Of a stretch of 64,000 nucleotides of DNA, positions 1-14,171 are shown in pieces. The notes beneath the pieces are model-generated. The model did not search any database. It saw only the letters and a list, made by a program, of their open reading frames with translations, and was not told the DNA's origin. Origin of the DNA: Cerrena zonata. Lineage: Eukaryota > Basidiomycota > Agaricomycetes > Polyporales > Cerrenaceae. Position numbers and translations under genes: made by a program. The DNA is taken from contig JASBNA010000017.1 in NCBI GenBank assembly GCA_038087015.1, positions 558,001 to 622,000 of the forward strand. Direction: 5' to 3'. The number at the start of each line of letters is the position of its first letter. The stretch's first letter is position 1.

Positions 1-1290
1 TATTGTACTGTGAAGGTTTTGGGGCAGTAGATGGGAGGTTGAATCAAGATGTTCCCTTTGAGATATCGAATGGTGACGGCTGGTGTAGGTGAAGATGCAG
101 CAATACTGCAGGTGAGGACGGCCTGTGCTCGCAGATGTTCTGTGAAGTTAAGAGTGAAAGAGGTACACATGTCAACATCGGTGATGGGTGTCTTCAGCAT
201 AGATCCGGTGATAGAGGTTGGTCGTGCTGCTTTATTTGAGGGATGTTCGTAGAGTGCAAGGACAGCCTAAAATCTACAAATCAGGGCCAATCCCGTTTCA
301 AATCGAGATTTGACTTACCCAGATCATAGGATATGGCCCTCTTCAGAAGAGCATAAGGTTGCGTTGTAGTGGACATGGAATAAGTAACTTACAGGTCCAG
401 AAGTGCACCCCCTCCAAGTTGAGGGTCCAGAATACGATGAGTTTTTGGGATATCTACAAGACGTGTAAGTCCAGATTAGTCCATTGAAATAAATCATACG
501 CACTCTCGATGTCGAAGAAACCGGACAGGTCAGCGTGTAATGTTATGGGATCACCTAAAGTTCCATCTTCCGCCACACGCTTCACCTCCTTGGTCAATGG
601 ATGGAACCTGGTCCAAAGAGCCTCCATGAAGAAGAGTTTACGTTCTTTGGTCAGCTTGAGCAAGTCACGTAGTTCAGCAGCATTGGATGTTGTCGCTTTC
701 TCGCAAAGAACATGCTTGCCTGCGAGAAGTGCGTCTTTGGCGTTTTCGTAGTGGAGAGTGTGAGGTGTGCCTATTCGTTCCGTCCACCCTCGTGTGAGGA
801 ATATACATTATTTAATCGCCTAGCGACGTACCAATGTAGACTGCGTCAACATCCTAAGGGCGTTGTGACTTGAGTTAGTACTCGCATACTATATGTAAAT
901 ATAATTTGACGTACGGGATCAGCGTATACTTCAGCATAAGTTCCGTACGCCTTTATTTTCTTATCTCCTGCGGCGTAGGTGGTGATAAATTCTTGCGCTT
1001 TCTCTACGCTTCGTGAGCCTACGGCTTGTACTAAATGAATGACATCATGCGTGTCTCGTCTATGCAATTGAGATAAACGTCAGATTCAGTTCCATGTCAC
1101 GTATGCTGCGAGTATATATTAAGTCACGTTTTGGGATCAACAAGGAGGTCCTATGAGAAAACACCCAAATTCAGACTGAGTATTCAGAGCGTACGGGGTC
1201 GAATGAATTACCAACCTTCACAAAGGATTGAGCGATCATCCCAGTGGAGATGATACCCCATCGGAAGACGAGTGGTTGAGCGGCAGCCAT
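1..1290 (-). CDS. Gfo/Idh/MocA-family NAD(P)-dependent dehydrogenase (D-xylose / dihydrodiol dehydrogenase-like), 3' partial
   Basis: Predicted cytosolic NAD(P)-dependent oxidoreductase of the fungal D-xylose 1-dehydrogenase / dimeric dihydrodiol dehydrogenase type. Exons (5' to 3' on the minus strand): 1290-1216, 1150-1128, 1059-915, 853-832, 770-504, 453-393, 340-319, 266-<1. All junctions are GT-AG and keep phase. The N-terminus has the Rossmann motif WGIISTGMIA. Then come DVDAVYIGTPH and the cofactor/catalytic region CEKATTSNAAE, and MEALWTRFHPL and LGGGALLDL follow. The family usually reads EKP at the catalytic lysine, while this protein has EKA. The C-terminus runs off the left edge. 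The family call is solid; the substrate cannot be told from sequence. Confidence 0.88.
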
Positions 1291-1704
1291 GACTATGATC
1301 AAAGTATGTCTCAAAGGAACACAACTCGAATTGTATGGATACAGTCCGTTTATATAGTCCACACCAAAGAGGTCCGGTTGAGCCGCCACATACATCCGGA
1401 TAAATTTCGGTCACAGGGACTACTGCTTCATTAAAGGGTTGAACAACGCTGCGTCATGGGAAGACGTCATAATAGGTTCTGCCATGGTTGCTGACCGAGA
1501 TAAGCAGCGAAGTGTGCCTAGATAGGACACTTGGTCACAACAGGTAATAGAGTCAGACTCAGATATACATTATCCAGAAAACGCGAATGAGAAACAACAG
1601 CAGGTAGAGATGATGCATGCAGAGCCAGTACAGAGAGTGCGAGGAGAGTCAGGACAGAAAACGAGGGAACGGGGAAGGACGAAAACGATACACCTGACTT
1701 GAAA
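1291..1704. other. Intergenic, 414 bp
   Basis: This stretch lies between the 3' end of hfi1 and the start of the dehydrogenase, both on the minus strand. It should hold the dehydrogenase promoter and the hfi1 3' UTR. I see no TATA box, repeat or convincing ORF. Confidence 0.5.
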
Positions 1705-2840
1705 CTATCGTCTACTAGTCCGTAAGACCTCCTTGACTGCACTACGTTCACCCAGCAACGCGAGTAACTGCCATCTTGAATCCCTGACTTCTCCATCCTT
1801 TAGGGGAATTTCTTCGTCGTACGAGTCGATATCACCTAGTGCCAATCGCATCGCCGTGGCAGATTTATTGGGAAGCACAGCGGGTGCGATTGTGAAGAGA
1901 GTATCAAAAGATGAAGCTGAAAGCGGGTATTGAGCATTTCGTGTTGATGGTTGGATAGAGGTGATAGCTTGAGATGAAGACGTCAAAGAAAGGGCTTGAG
2001 TGATTAGCTGCTTGAGTTTGGCCTATAAAAGTATGAGCTCCAAGTTTACATGAACAAACTTAAGTCTCGCCTCAAAAGCCAGCATCATCAGTGATGCAAC
2101 CTGCTTTGACGGTGCTCCTAGGTTATGTTGGGCACAAATTAGGTTGATGCGCTCAGAAATGTGCTGAAGGGTCGGTGCTCGGGAAACAGAAGCGAGCTGG
2201 AGCGGTAAGCGGCTCCCAGGAGGTTCTATAAGGGTATTCGATAAGATTATATGAATACAAAGAGACTTGACACCACATACCACCACGTTCGGGGATGAGT
2301 TGCACGCCTCGTTCTGCAGCTATCTCGTCTTGGTCTCTGAAGGGTCTCTTCTCCGAGGTCAAAGCGGTTGATTCAAGACCTCTGACACGCTCCCTCTCAC
2401 TCCTTCCCATCCCCACTGTCCATTGCTTTAGCCTGCTAGATCGTAAAGATGTACTATGACCATCGGGATCCTCGTACGGCAACATACGTCGTCGTTTCCT
2501 TGGTGGTGCATGGGGTGCATCTGGCGGAGGGGTAGGTGGCGCTAGATGGGCGGATGTATCGAATAGAGATACAATGAGAGAGTTATGAAGTTGGACTAGG
2601 ACATTGGGTTAGTGTGGTATTCGTTACATCATGGCCACTTTCGTATCTTGCAATGATCTATCTTTACGTACTTAGTAAAGGGTTGTCTCTTCCTAGGCAG
2701 TCTTTTATTTGGTCATCAAATTCTACTCGAGATATTGAGCCACTTAGGTATTGTTTGAGACTGGACCAGTACGTCGGAGCTCTGGTCCCAAGGCTTGCAT
2801 TTAGCTGGGCCTTGATTGTCGCTGTTGGAGATAAAGACAT
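1705..2840 (-). CDS. HFI1: SAGA complex core subunit Hfi1/Ada1 (SAGA-Tad1 domain)
   Basis: Structural subunit of the nuclear SAGA coactivator; it pairs with Taf12 by a histone fold and holds the core together. Exons: 2840-2672, 2595-2281, 2225-2071, 2022-1705, giving 318 aa. The start MSLSPTATIKAQL leads into YWSSLKQYLSGSISRVEFD, then LHNSLIVSLFDTS, a basic PRKRRR stretch, and LQHISERINLICAQHNLGAP before KLKQLITQALSLTSSS. This order is that of fungal Ada1 proteins. The third intron (2070-2023, 48 nt) begins GC, not GT. It is chosen because it gives the conserved reading; the only GT alternatives would be introns of about 30 nt. Confidence 0.82.
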
Positions 2841-3196
2841 GGTTGGCCACGAAGACTAATGGTCAACGTAGAGTTAGACATTTTTCCAATTTAGTGGGTG
2901 TAATATTCAAGAAGATGATAAATGTAAGAACGCACCTATCGGTGGTAGTGGTCGTGGTCAGACTTGAATCAGCACAGGTGATTACCAAAGATGGACAGAG
3001 CGGAAAACTCCGGATTTGGCGCGTGTGGTCATGCTTGGTTCATTTCAAAATTAGGATTGCTACTTGCTACATACCGTGACCACAGTGCTTGCGAACTTGG
3101 TCATGCAAGTTCCAATACCCACGTTCAGTATAATTAACGTTCACGATCAACGATAACATCTTTAACACCTCGACGATATACTGTTACTGAACCACC
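2841..3196. promoter_or_regulatory. Divergent promoter region, 356 bp
   Basis: This gap separates hfi1 (minus) from the makorin-like gene (plus), so it should contain both promoters. No TATA box or repeated operator-like motif stands out. Confidence 0.45.
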
Positions 3197-5060
3197 ATGT
3201 CCGCGCAACGACCCCGAACATCCAAACCTCGGGGAGTATGCAGGTACTATACCACACCGCGTGGCTGCTTCGCGGGCTCTTCGTGCAAGTTTCTTCATGG
3301 CGATGAGCAGAAACTCACACCTTACGATCAGAGCAAGACATGCAGATATTATACTGCTGGATATTGTCGACGAGGCGCAGATTGTTGGTTCTTACATAGC
3401 GATCCAGGACCTGCAGCGAAGGTGGTAGTTTCGCCTATCGCCTCCGATGATGACGATTATGTGTGCTCAATCTGTCTGGAAAAACCGGTCACCTTCGGAC
3501 TGCTTGGTTAGTGCTATCTTGAATGCTAGTAATTCCTAGATCTAAGATTGACGCCTTATTGCAGCTGGTTGTGATCACATTTTTTGCTTAGAGGTATTAT
3601 TGTACATCCAATTCTACTTAAACAACTTGCTAAGTCCAGACCAGTGCATTCGCCAATGGCGAAATCCCCCTGTGACACCAGAAGACGGGGCAGTCGATAG
3701 ACTGAAGAAGTGCTGTCCGCTGTGTAGAGTTGCATCTCCATTTGTCACCCCGTCAAGCCACTTTTACTCTAGCACTCATCCTGGGAAGGCAGCCACGATT
3801 AATCAATACAAGGCCAGCATGGCTCGAGTCCCCTGTCGTTACTTCCAGGCGTCATTGCATTCTAGTCAGCGATTCTGCCCTTTCGGAAAAGATTGTTTCT
3901 ACCAACACAAGAACGAGGATGGGTCAGATCACGTCTTCGCAGAAGGCGTAGAGCATTACATTAAGGTGATGATGAGCGATGGGCTCCGACCCATAATCAT
4001 TACTGATGATTATTCCGAGTAGCCTGACTCGGGAACAAGGTCCCGGGGAAGATTTACTTTCACTTCGTCGGACGACTATGTAGACACTCCGTGGATTGAA
4101 GAAATGAGCGCTACGCTGGATGCCATTCGTGCCAGTCTACCAGACTTTCTTCAGCAACCCCTGGATGAAGGAGAAGACGATTCGGAAAATGACGATCATC
4201 CTCATCGTTTGCAGGTGGAGCAGCTGGTAAGTCTCATTTGTGGTGCTGCATTTCCATACCCGATGTCACATTGGATGTAGATGAATCTAATGTTTCACTT
4301 AATGGAGTAGAGAAGTGAACCTTTTGCGGCCCTTTTGGAAGTCCTAGATTATTATGGATCCGAAGGAGCCGGGTTGGAAGCATTCATGTTTCCATCTACA
4401 TTATCTGAATCGCCCCCTCGACCCAGTATTATGTACTCTGACCCTGGCACGCCTCCGCGTGCATTCGATCTCTTCTCCCAAGTGACGCACGAAGAAATCC
4501 ATCTCCCCGAATCCAATCGTGTATCTATCGAACACCCTCGGTTCAGTACCATCGTTACTGACAGGGGGGATGCTACTGATTCTCCAGCCGTCCCGTTATT
4601 ATCGGCCGGGGAACCACTAGCTCCAGCGGCTGCTAATGAAATCAATCCAAGTCAGAATGTGGACGCTGCAACCTATGCGGGAATTGTTAACGAAGATGAA
4701 GACACGAGACCAGCTTCTCTCGGCAGCATCCCAATGCTGGCACAAAGCGAAGTAGAGCAACACGAGGTTTCACACACGGAGGATATGTGGTCATTTGACC
4801 CCGCGTTGCAAATCCCAGAGCCCCCTGTCCTGACCGATGGTCGAGGGCGGGTGGTTTGGAGCTCAATGTCGGCGTCTCGTAATCGCCATGCCAGAAGTCG
4901 TGTTGAACAGAAGGCAAATCGACGCGAAGCTCATGCGAACCCACCAACGTCACCGTCTGCACTGCATCCCGCGGATTCGACAACTTCGTTCGCCAGACGC
5001 TCTCAGGCTACCCCTGAAGACAATGAAACACTGCAATCATCACATTCCCTTGGGAGATGA
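3197..5060 (+). CDS. Makorin-like CCCH zinc finger / RING E3 ubiquitin ligase
   Basis: Predicted RNA-binding E3 ubiquitin ligase. Preferred exons: 3197-3506, 3565-3593, 3645-3965, 4023-4226, 4311-5060 (537 aa). Two N-terminal CCCH fingers (CX8CX5CX3H and CX7CX5CX3H) precede a C3HC4 RING starting CSICLEKPVTFGLL and ending CCPLCRV. A third CCCH finger (CRYFQ..CPFGKDCFYQH) follows. The C-terminal third is acidic and low in complexity. An in-frame TAG at 4020-4022 would end the protein early if 3966-4022 were kept. That 57-nt stretch has GTGATG at its start, a TACTGAT branch-like site and TAG at its end, so I treat it as an intron. Without splicing it, the product would be 239 aa. Confidence 0.8.
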
Positions 5061-5806
5061 TCGATATTTGATCATTGATGTTCTCTGCAAGGGTAGACCG
5101 CCTTGATCGCAATCCTTGGTGCCGATTGAGTTGGATGACGCGGAGTGACGGCGGATTCGGGGGTATAGTAACACTTTAGATGGGAGGGGTATGTAAGTAG
5201 TTTTGATCTGAACATTTTCCTGTGAAATATTTCTTGTCACATAGGCTATTGTGAGTACATCAAGACATGCGTAGCTACATAGAGTACTGCAACTTACAGA
5301 AGACATCGTATCTTGACACAACCTTGTCGATTGGGATCGACCATCAAATGACTATCAAATATAGACGACCATGGCGCCTTCAGCAGCACAGCAGTGGTAA
5401 GAATTTCAGGTGTCTGTGCGCGCACTTCAAAGCAGTCCGAGTCGGACTATGTTTGTCCGTGACGGCCTAAGCCTAATGCAGTTGTGTTTGAGAAGTTTTG
5501 CAACAGGGCAACAGGCGAGTTTGTATCATTTACATCCTCGGAACACAGCGTCACTCCTCGATCTCGTATCACTAGCTGCTCTAGAGAACATTAACCTTCG
5601 ACTTGCTGTATGCGATCATGATGGAGTTACATAATCCCAGTAGTTTATGACCAAAAGCAATGAGGAGTAAAACGCCCACGATGTTTTGGTCCCAGGATTC
5701 GTTCATCGTATTACTGAGACGGTCAGTCAGCAGTGCAAGTTTGTACATATGTCTCTCCTTAAGATTGACGTTACTCCAGCTTGGACTTCTCTACTTTAGA
5801 CCCCCG
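5061..5806. other. Intergenic, 746 bp
   Basis: Region between the makorin-like gene and the Zn2Cys6 regulator, both on the plus strand. Short ORFs here lack homology or codon signal. No clear promoter element is visible. Confidence 0.45.
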
Positions 5807-8800
5807 ATGAGTAACGCTGATACTAGTAGTGACGGCCAGACCGCTGCCAAAGACCCCTCTACAGGATATAATGATCCTGCCATGAGTGGCGCATCGGCAC
5901 GCCGAACCGGTCTCTCTTGTGCAGAATGTCGTAGGTAAGTACTTGATGCGCATTATAATTTTCTGACTACTCACTCCGAGTCGCCTCCGACAGGTCGAAA
6001 CTGAAATGTGATAGGTGGGATATATTAGAATGCCCCAATGATTCTTCAGCATGTTGACATCGGCCTCACAGAGGAGTCCCTTGTCAAGCCTGTGTTCGTC
6101 GAGGATGCGCGAAAATTTGCCCTGACGGTAAGAACATCACACCAATGATCGTGTTGATGGCTCACGTCAATTGCGTGGTAGGAACCCTCGCCGCAACTAA
6201 GGGTAACAAGTGAGAAATAATATTCAATTGACATAGGATATCTGATTGATGCTCGATACAGAGTCTTACAAGCAAAAGCGCAGAAACTGGGAGAGCAAGT
6301 TCAAACATTGACAGCAAAAGTCAAAGAGCTTGAGGCCGCCCTTTCCAATGCACAACGTGCGACAGCGTCCAGCTCGCACCCTTCAACATCGAATATGTCT
6401 GAGGGGCTAGACAGAGAGCCCGATGGACAAGTGGGACGTTTAGCAGAGTCCGTAGGCTCAATGGCTATAAGCGAAGAAGGAGCTACCAAATATCATGGCT
6501 CTACATCAAGTTCTGAAGTATGTAGTTTTCTTTGTATCTTTTGCTGTCGAAAACCTGACACGGACGTAGTATCTGTCCTCCCTACTACCAGTAAGTGAAT
6601 CCTGCTAGTCGTTGATTTATATTCTCAATAAAGTCCAGGGCGATCGTACGGAACAAGGAACACAGCGAATGCGAGACCCCAAATTCTTTGGGCTCCCAAC
6701 GGACATCATAGATCTCGTTTACGCATTTCCCTTTGGGCTTCCTAACTGCCCCTATAGCATTTCCATTTTTACGCGGTTTATACCCCCGCGCAATACGGCT
6801 CGCGAAATCGTAGAGATGTATTGGACGTATGCCGCATGGCAGTAAGTTCATTCACCCCCTCTCCCAGGTATATTGCGTTCACATCGGCTTCAGGTTCTCT
6901 CCTATAGAACAGTCTGATTTCTATGAAAACCTATTCGATGTCGTATACAGTCATGAAGAGCCGAAGCCCGATTTATTGCGACCTCACGAACTTTCTATGT
7001 TCTTTGCAATTCTTGCTACAGGTCTTATTTGGAGCGGTGACCCATCGGCTTATTATATTCGTAATCAGTACGACTTTTTGGCTCGTGCTGCATTTTCGTT
7101 CGCCCCCATCACTCAGAGTGTTACGACGGCTACAGCACAAGCATTATTTTGCATCAACCGCTTCCTGAATAATGGTTGTCGTACTGTGCACGAAGAGTGC
7201 TGGCTAGTACACGGCGTGAACTCAAGAATATCGCAAATGGTACGTATCCTGTGGACGCTGGGATCTTTCCTTGATACGTAGCTGACGGAGCACTTTCTGG
7301 TAGATTGGCTTGCGTACGTTACTACTTACCCACAATTACTCGACGGCTGATTCCATATCACTAACCTAGAGCACGATGGATCCGCATTCAACCTGGAAGG
7401 AAAGGAGCTTCAGAAACGCCGCTTAGTCTTCTGGGAGCTCTACACTTGGGACGTTTGGAACGTTAGTCATCAACGCTGAACTGGTCATTGACTCTAACGC
7501 TGGCTTATTCACCTCGATCTATACAGGGCTTCGTTATGGGGCGGGTTCCAACAATGCGATTAGAATTTGCTAATTGCAAATTCCCTGCCAACGATAAGAG
7601 TAAGGAACAGGTGCCCGGAGAGTTGGGATGTAAGTTCTCTATTCAGCAAATTTGTAGATGCAATATTCATATTTGCTTATCCCTATAGTCCATGCATGGA
7701 AATATCGATACACTGCTGCGTTCCTTCCTCCCACGTTGCGACAAGCTTTCAGCCCGTGCAGCCCGGCTTACGCTTCGTTAATCGAATTGGATCGAAGTAT
7801 ACGCACTTTCCCGATGCCTTCGCATCTTTTATTTGATCTTCAGGGTACCGACCAGCGTCCATTGTCTATGGACCCATCGAAGGCATTGCAGCAGTGTGCC
7901 TGTATTTTTATGAAAGAAACTAGTAAGTGAATGCGTGTGTAATTTCCAGCCGAGTTCTCATGATGCGTTATTTTTATTTAGACCTTCTGTATCTCCATCG
8001 AAGGTAACGATCATCACTGATAGAAATGTCGGCTCCTGAAGCTCACATAGTGTCGTAGCTACTTTGCCATTGCCATCGACAATGACCCCGTCAACCCGCT
8101 GTCGCATCAGTACGGTGCATCGGTGATGGCTAGCTACCGTAGTGCTTGCCGTATATGCCTTGCGATGAAGGCACTCTACTTGCTCCACCCGAGAGCATCC
8201 AGCCCTATCTGGTACATCTGGTCACAAGTGTTTTCGGCATGTGTGAGTGTACCTGAGCCTACGCGTCTTCATCAATCGCCTCATGCCTTGTATAGGTCGC
8301 ATTGGCCGCGCTCGTTCTGGGTGCTCCAAGTTGTTCACTGGCTCAAGAAGCTCTGATTGAATTGAATAGTACGACTGCCTTCTTTGAAGAAGGATCTGCC
8401 CTTTGTCGACCTGCCAAAACGATGGTATTAATGTTCCATATTATAAATCATATACCAATACTCACTCGAATACATGTTCCCAGCAAATTTTAGGAAGACT
8501 TAAACAGAAGGCTCAAGAAGTTTACGCTAACGGCCGCCCCGACTGCTCCGTACTGTCTGTTGGTGATCGAGACGTGGCAGAAGAGTTCAGCATTCTCAAC
8601 GGGCGTGTCGGCATCATACGGCATAAGTCAGAATCACCTTCCCATTCACCATCTGCCCCGTCGGACGAAGGTACAGGAGATTCGCAAACACTACCCTCGA
8701 ACTCCTCATATTCATTATCTTTGTTCCCAGAACAAATATATCAATCCCATATAGGGAAAGGGCAGCTCTCAATGATGCGCAGTACCGGTAGTGCATCATC

Positions 8801-9113
8801 GTACACACCCCATACTTTGTCAACTTCTTCGTCCCATGAAGGTTCTTTCGTTTCATCCCGATCTACTTCGGTGAATTATCAAGACACAACCCCGAGCTAC
8901 CCATCATATAATGTTACATCTACATCCCAACCTGGGTTCTCCCAGGTCTTAGATCATCTATACGGATATGAAGTTATGGATGACCAGATGGCTTATACAC
9001 AGAATGGACCCACTTTACAGCCCGGCCTTTCAAACGATGGCGGCGTTACTCGTAGAGATGCTTGGTCGAGCTTTATAGATAGGCTTATGACTGATCCTTC
9101 TCCCCCACTCTAA
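5807..9113 (+). CDS. Zn2Cys6 transcription factor with fungal-specific regulatory domain
   Basis: Nuclear DNA-binding regulator, 820 aa in 16 exons: 5807-5934, 5994-6014, 6072-6127, 6182-6209, 6262-6517, 6570-6590, 6639-6841, 6894-7239, 7304-7313, 7370-7461, 7527-7629, 7689-7922, 7982-8003, 8059-8242, 8296-8424, 8484-9113. The Zn cluster at about residues 38-66 reads CAECRRSKLKCDRGVPCQAC, continuing VRRGCAKIC, with a following coiled coil (KLGEQVQTLTAKVKELEAAL). The middle domain has FGLPTDIIDLVYAFPFGLPN and RRLVFWELYTWDVW, typical of PF04082. The 10-nt exon at 7304-7313 is needed to keep phase. The C-terminal 200 residues are Ser/Thr/Pro-rich and probably activating. Target genes are unknown. 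Confidence 0.88.
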
Positions 9114-9812
9114 AACATACCGGTATTTATATGGTTCGGTTTTACAAATGATATCCCTTGTTTAAATATATACCAGTTTGTTTCCAAATCTGTTACCTTG
9201 TCCTCGTACAACTGTAGTCGTCTATATTTGTCTTTCCTAACGTGATATCCTGTTTTTGTGCGTTCTTAGACGACTGCCTTCGCAGGAATGGGAACCGTCA
9301 ATCCAAGAATGCCAATCAGAATCTCGATTCTCTCCGCTAATTTGGGTATGCCGTACCTAGTGCGGTAAGCGATCACTCAGAACGCGGTTATTCAAACTCT
9401 CCTCCTATCACTGCTCCTCATTGCTCCTCACCCTATCTGGTCGATTCGAACCTTTTTATCGTCTAAGCTACCTACGAATCCCTGCTTAAAAGATAGAAAG
9501 AAATACTCTAGCGACCTCTGAAACGTCGAACCCAATTGTGGCTTGGACGAAGACGGGGTCGTAATATATACGCATGGCCATGGATAAGCCTGGTACACAA
9601 ACCAGGGCACAGAATCGTGAACCATCTACATCACCAATCCCTTCACCAGGGTCATCGGGAGGGAGAAGAGGGAGGTCACGACCCGTGGTACACCAAGTAC
9701 CAATGTCCTGTCAGAATACAAACCCGATCGACAGTGAGTCTAACTCGTTTAGTATCCATGATACGCTAATGACACAATTGCCAACCCTTTTACTAGGGGA
9801 TACCATTCTCTG
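9114..9812. other. Intergenic, 699 bp
   Basis: Region between the Zn2Cys6 gene and the MAP kinase gene. It should carry the kinase promoter and 5' UTR. I found no supported gene, and no repeat. Confidence 0.45.
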
Positions 9813-12155
<2,343 letters not shown>

Positions 12156-12874
12156 TAATTAAACCATGCGATTCGCACTGTACGATACTCATAGAATAGA
12201 CTGAGATTGGATTTCGGTGTAGAAGTATTTTTTCTACTCGTAAAGTGAACATTATAAGCGCTATTTAGTATGACGGGGATTTGGCGGTCAATTCTCTCCG
12301 TTACCGTCACCATCATAAGTCTAAATGTTATCCTGTTCTCTCAGACAGAATGATTCGACATATCCGCATCTTCTACGGTAGGACATACTTGGTCTGACTA
12401 CGTTGTTGTCAGCGATCTCTCCCTAACTAGTAGGCTCAGTTACAGCCTCTACCCAGGATGAAGACAATCGTTCACCCTGCAGTAGACCTAACTCGGGGGG
12501 TGGCGCCGCCTAAGGAACATCAGTCATATATCCCACTTCAACATCGCACAACCTTGAATGGGGTACCGATGGTTTGGAGCACATGCACAGGATTTGACCA
12601 ACTACAAAGGTAGTGTGATTAATCGATACAACAATTGTCATTGTCTTCCTGTCTCATCTCATGCCAAACCGCAATACTAAACCTTTGACGTTCAGTCTCA
12701 AATGACAATCGTTACCTCATGCTAGGTCTGGGTGACGCGTCCATTCAGGTTCATATATAAAACGGAGATCCATTCGATACTTACTACTAGTCGTTCTTCC
12801 CAACCGACATTCTTCCTCACTCTCTTACTCTCTTACTCTCTTACCCTCTTCTCCCCTTAGCATAGTCCAACATC
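12156..12874. other. Intergenic, 719 bp, promoter of the small orphan gene
   Basis: Holds the kinase 3' UTR and the upstream region of the orphan gene at 12875. A TATA box lies at 12754. A short pyrimidine repeat (units of ctcttact) sits at about 12818-12850, just before the start codon, and may be 5' leader. Confidence 0.5.
12754..12762 (+). promoter_or_regulatory. TATA box
   Basis: TATATAAAA sits 113 nt before the ATG at 12875. A transcription start about 30 nt downstream would leave a short pyrimidine-rich leader. This supports transcription of the orphan gene on the plus strand. Confidence 0.55.
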
Positions 12875-13393
12875 ATGATATTGGAGTATGAATGTTGCTG
12901 GGCTGAATGCCGCCGGCTTTTTTACCCAAGTCAATCCCTCCCAGAAACTTGCAGCGAGGAGTGTCGTCGCCGATATCAGGAGCGTCGTCGCAAGTGGCTA
13001 GACTCTCTTACAGAGGCCCAGAGGAATCAATACGGGTTCAGTCCAACGGAAGATAGCAAGGAACCCGACCGACAGCCAATACCTACGATACCCCAAGCGC
13101 ATCCAGTGCCACCGCCCAGGGCCAGTCCAGTATCTCTCCCGTCCGTTGGTCTTGCCAATCTTCCGAGTCCTCGTCGACGCCCTCTTCCCTCAATACCTCC
13201 GGCATCGCCTAATAATCCAACTTACCAACACAACGGGTACACTCGGCTGCACCTCGAAGAAAATAATTTCTATGCGGCTCAGGCTCATGCTTTCTATCCT
13301 TCGTGCATACCGTTCATACCTTCGACGACAGGAGGGCCTGTGCATGCCGCCACATCGAGGTCCAAGGAACCACAGGCTGCGCGTAGAGGATGA
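12875..13393 (+). CDS. Small uncharacterised protein with Cys-rich N-terminus, 172 aa
   Basis: Not recognised. It is a single exon with a clear TATA box upstream. The first 35 residues hold CCWAEC and CSEECRRRYQERRRKW, a CysX3Cys..CysX3Cys pattern that could bind one zinc ion, followed by a strongly basic helix. The rest is Pro/Ser-rich, with repeated PP and SP motifs, and probably disordered. No signal peptide or membrane segment is visible. The arrangement suggests a small nuclear or signalling adaptor, but this is a guess. The start ATG is the first after the TATA box. Confidence 0.5.
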   Translation: MILEYECCWAECRRLFYPSQSLPETCSEECRRRYQERRRKWLDSLTEAQRNQYGFSPTEDSKEPDRQPIPTIPQAHPVPPPRASPVSLPSVGLANLPSPRRRPLPSIPPASPNNPTYQHNGYTRLHLEENNFYAAQAHAFYPSCIPFIPSTTGGPVHAATSRSKEPQAARRG

Positions 13394-14171
13394 ATGGCCA
13401 CCTTGCGATGTATCTCTGGTGATTTCTGCAGTGCAGATCCGGATTATAAGGTTATCGACGCCTTGATGGCTAAGAAGGGTATATTCGACGTAACGTCCTT
13501 CCCTACATATACCTACAAAATATTATCTTGTAAATATCGTCGGCTATCCAACGTAACGTTGTGGCCACCCATAACCAAGCAGAACTCAATGTTTAAACAT
13601 CTGGTCATTGCAGCAGTATTGCGACTCATGACACTTTATTGGACTGTAACGACAAGATCTGGACAGAATGAGATCACATAAGACTCAGCAGTTATAGAAT
13701 ACATCGTTTATTTTATTTGAATCATAAACTACTATCTGTCGTGAAGTATATCAGTAAATTATTCAGAAGTTTAGGTATATAAAAAGAGTCAGAAGTAGCG
13801 AACAGTCCCGCCAAAGCAGGATGTTCGAAGGTAGCTGAGATAATTTTCTGCACCGCAGTACAAGCCTGCTAAAGCCAAATGCCTCAAACATCATATAGCA
13901 GAAAGTGGAAGCACTTTTGCGTGGTAAGAACAGAATAAAACTCACCGAACACAGTGACAGGAGGTTGGTGGTGGATCCTCGATCAAGGTGAAAGCATGAA
14001 AAATTGCCAGCCAGGCGAATTTTATACGTCCAGAGTCTAGACAAACATGAGCAAACAAACGCATCTCAGATTTGGCGAGTTACCGACGCTCACTGTCTTC
14101 CGTACCCCCACGTTGATCGAAAACATAACCATTTCACTTGCTTTTCTTAGAACATACACAGTACTATCATA
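13394..14171. other. Intergenic, 778 bp
   Basis: Region between the orphan gene and taf10, both on the plus strand. ORFs of about 95 codons occur on both strands but show no family resemblance. It presumably carries the taf10 promoter. Confidence 0.45.

Noticed and set aside
13763..14044. 93-codon minus-strand ORF
   Set aside because: No homology, no splice partners; lies in the taf10 upstream region.
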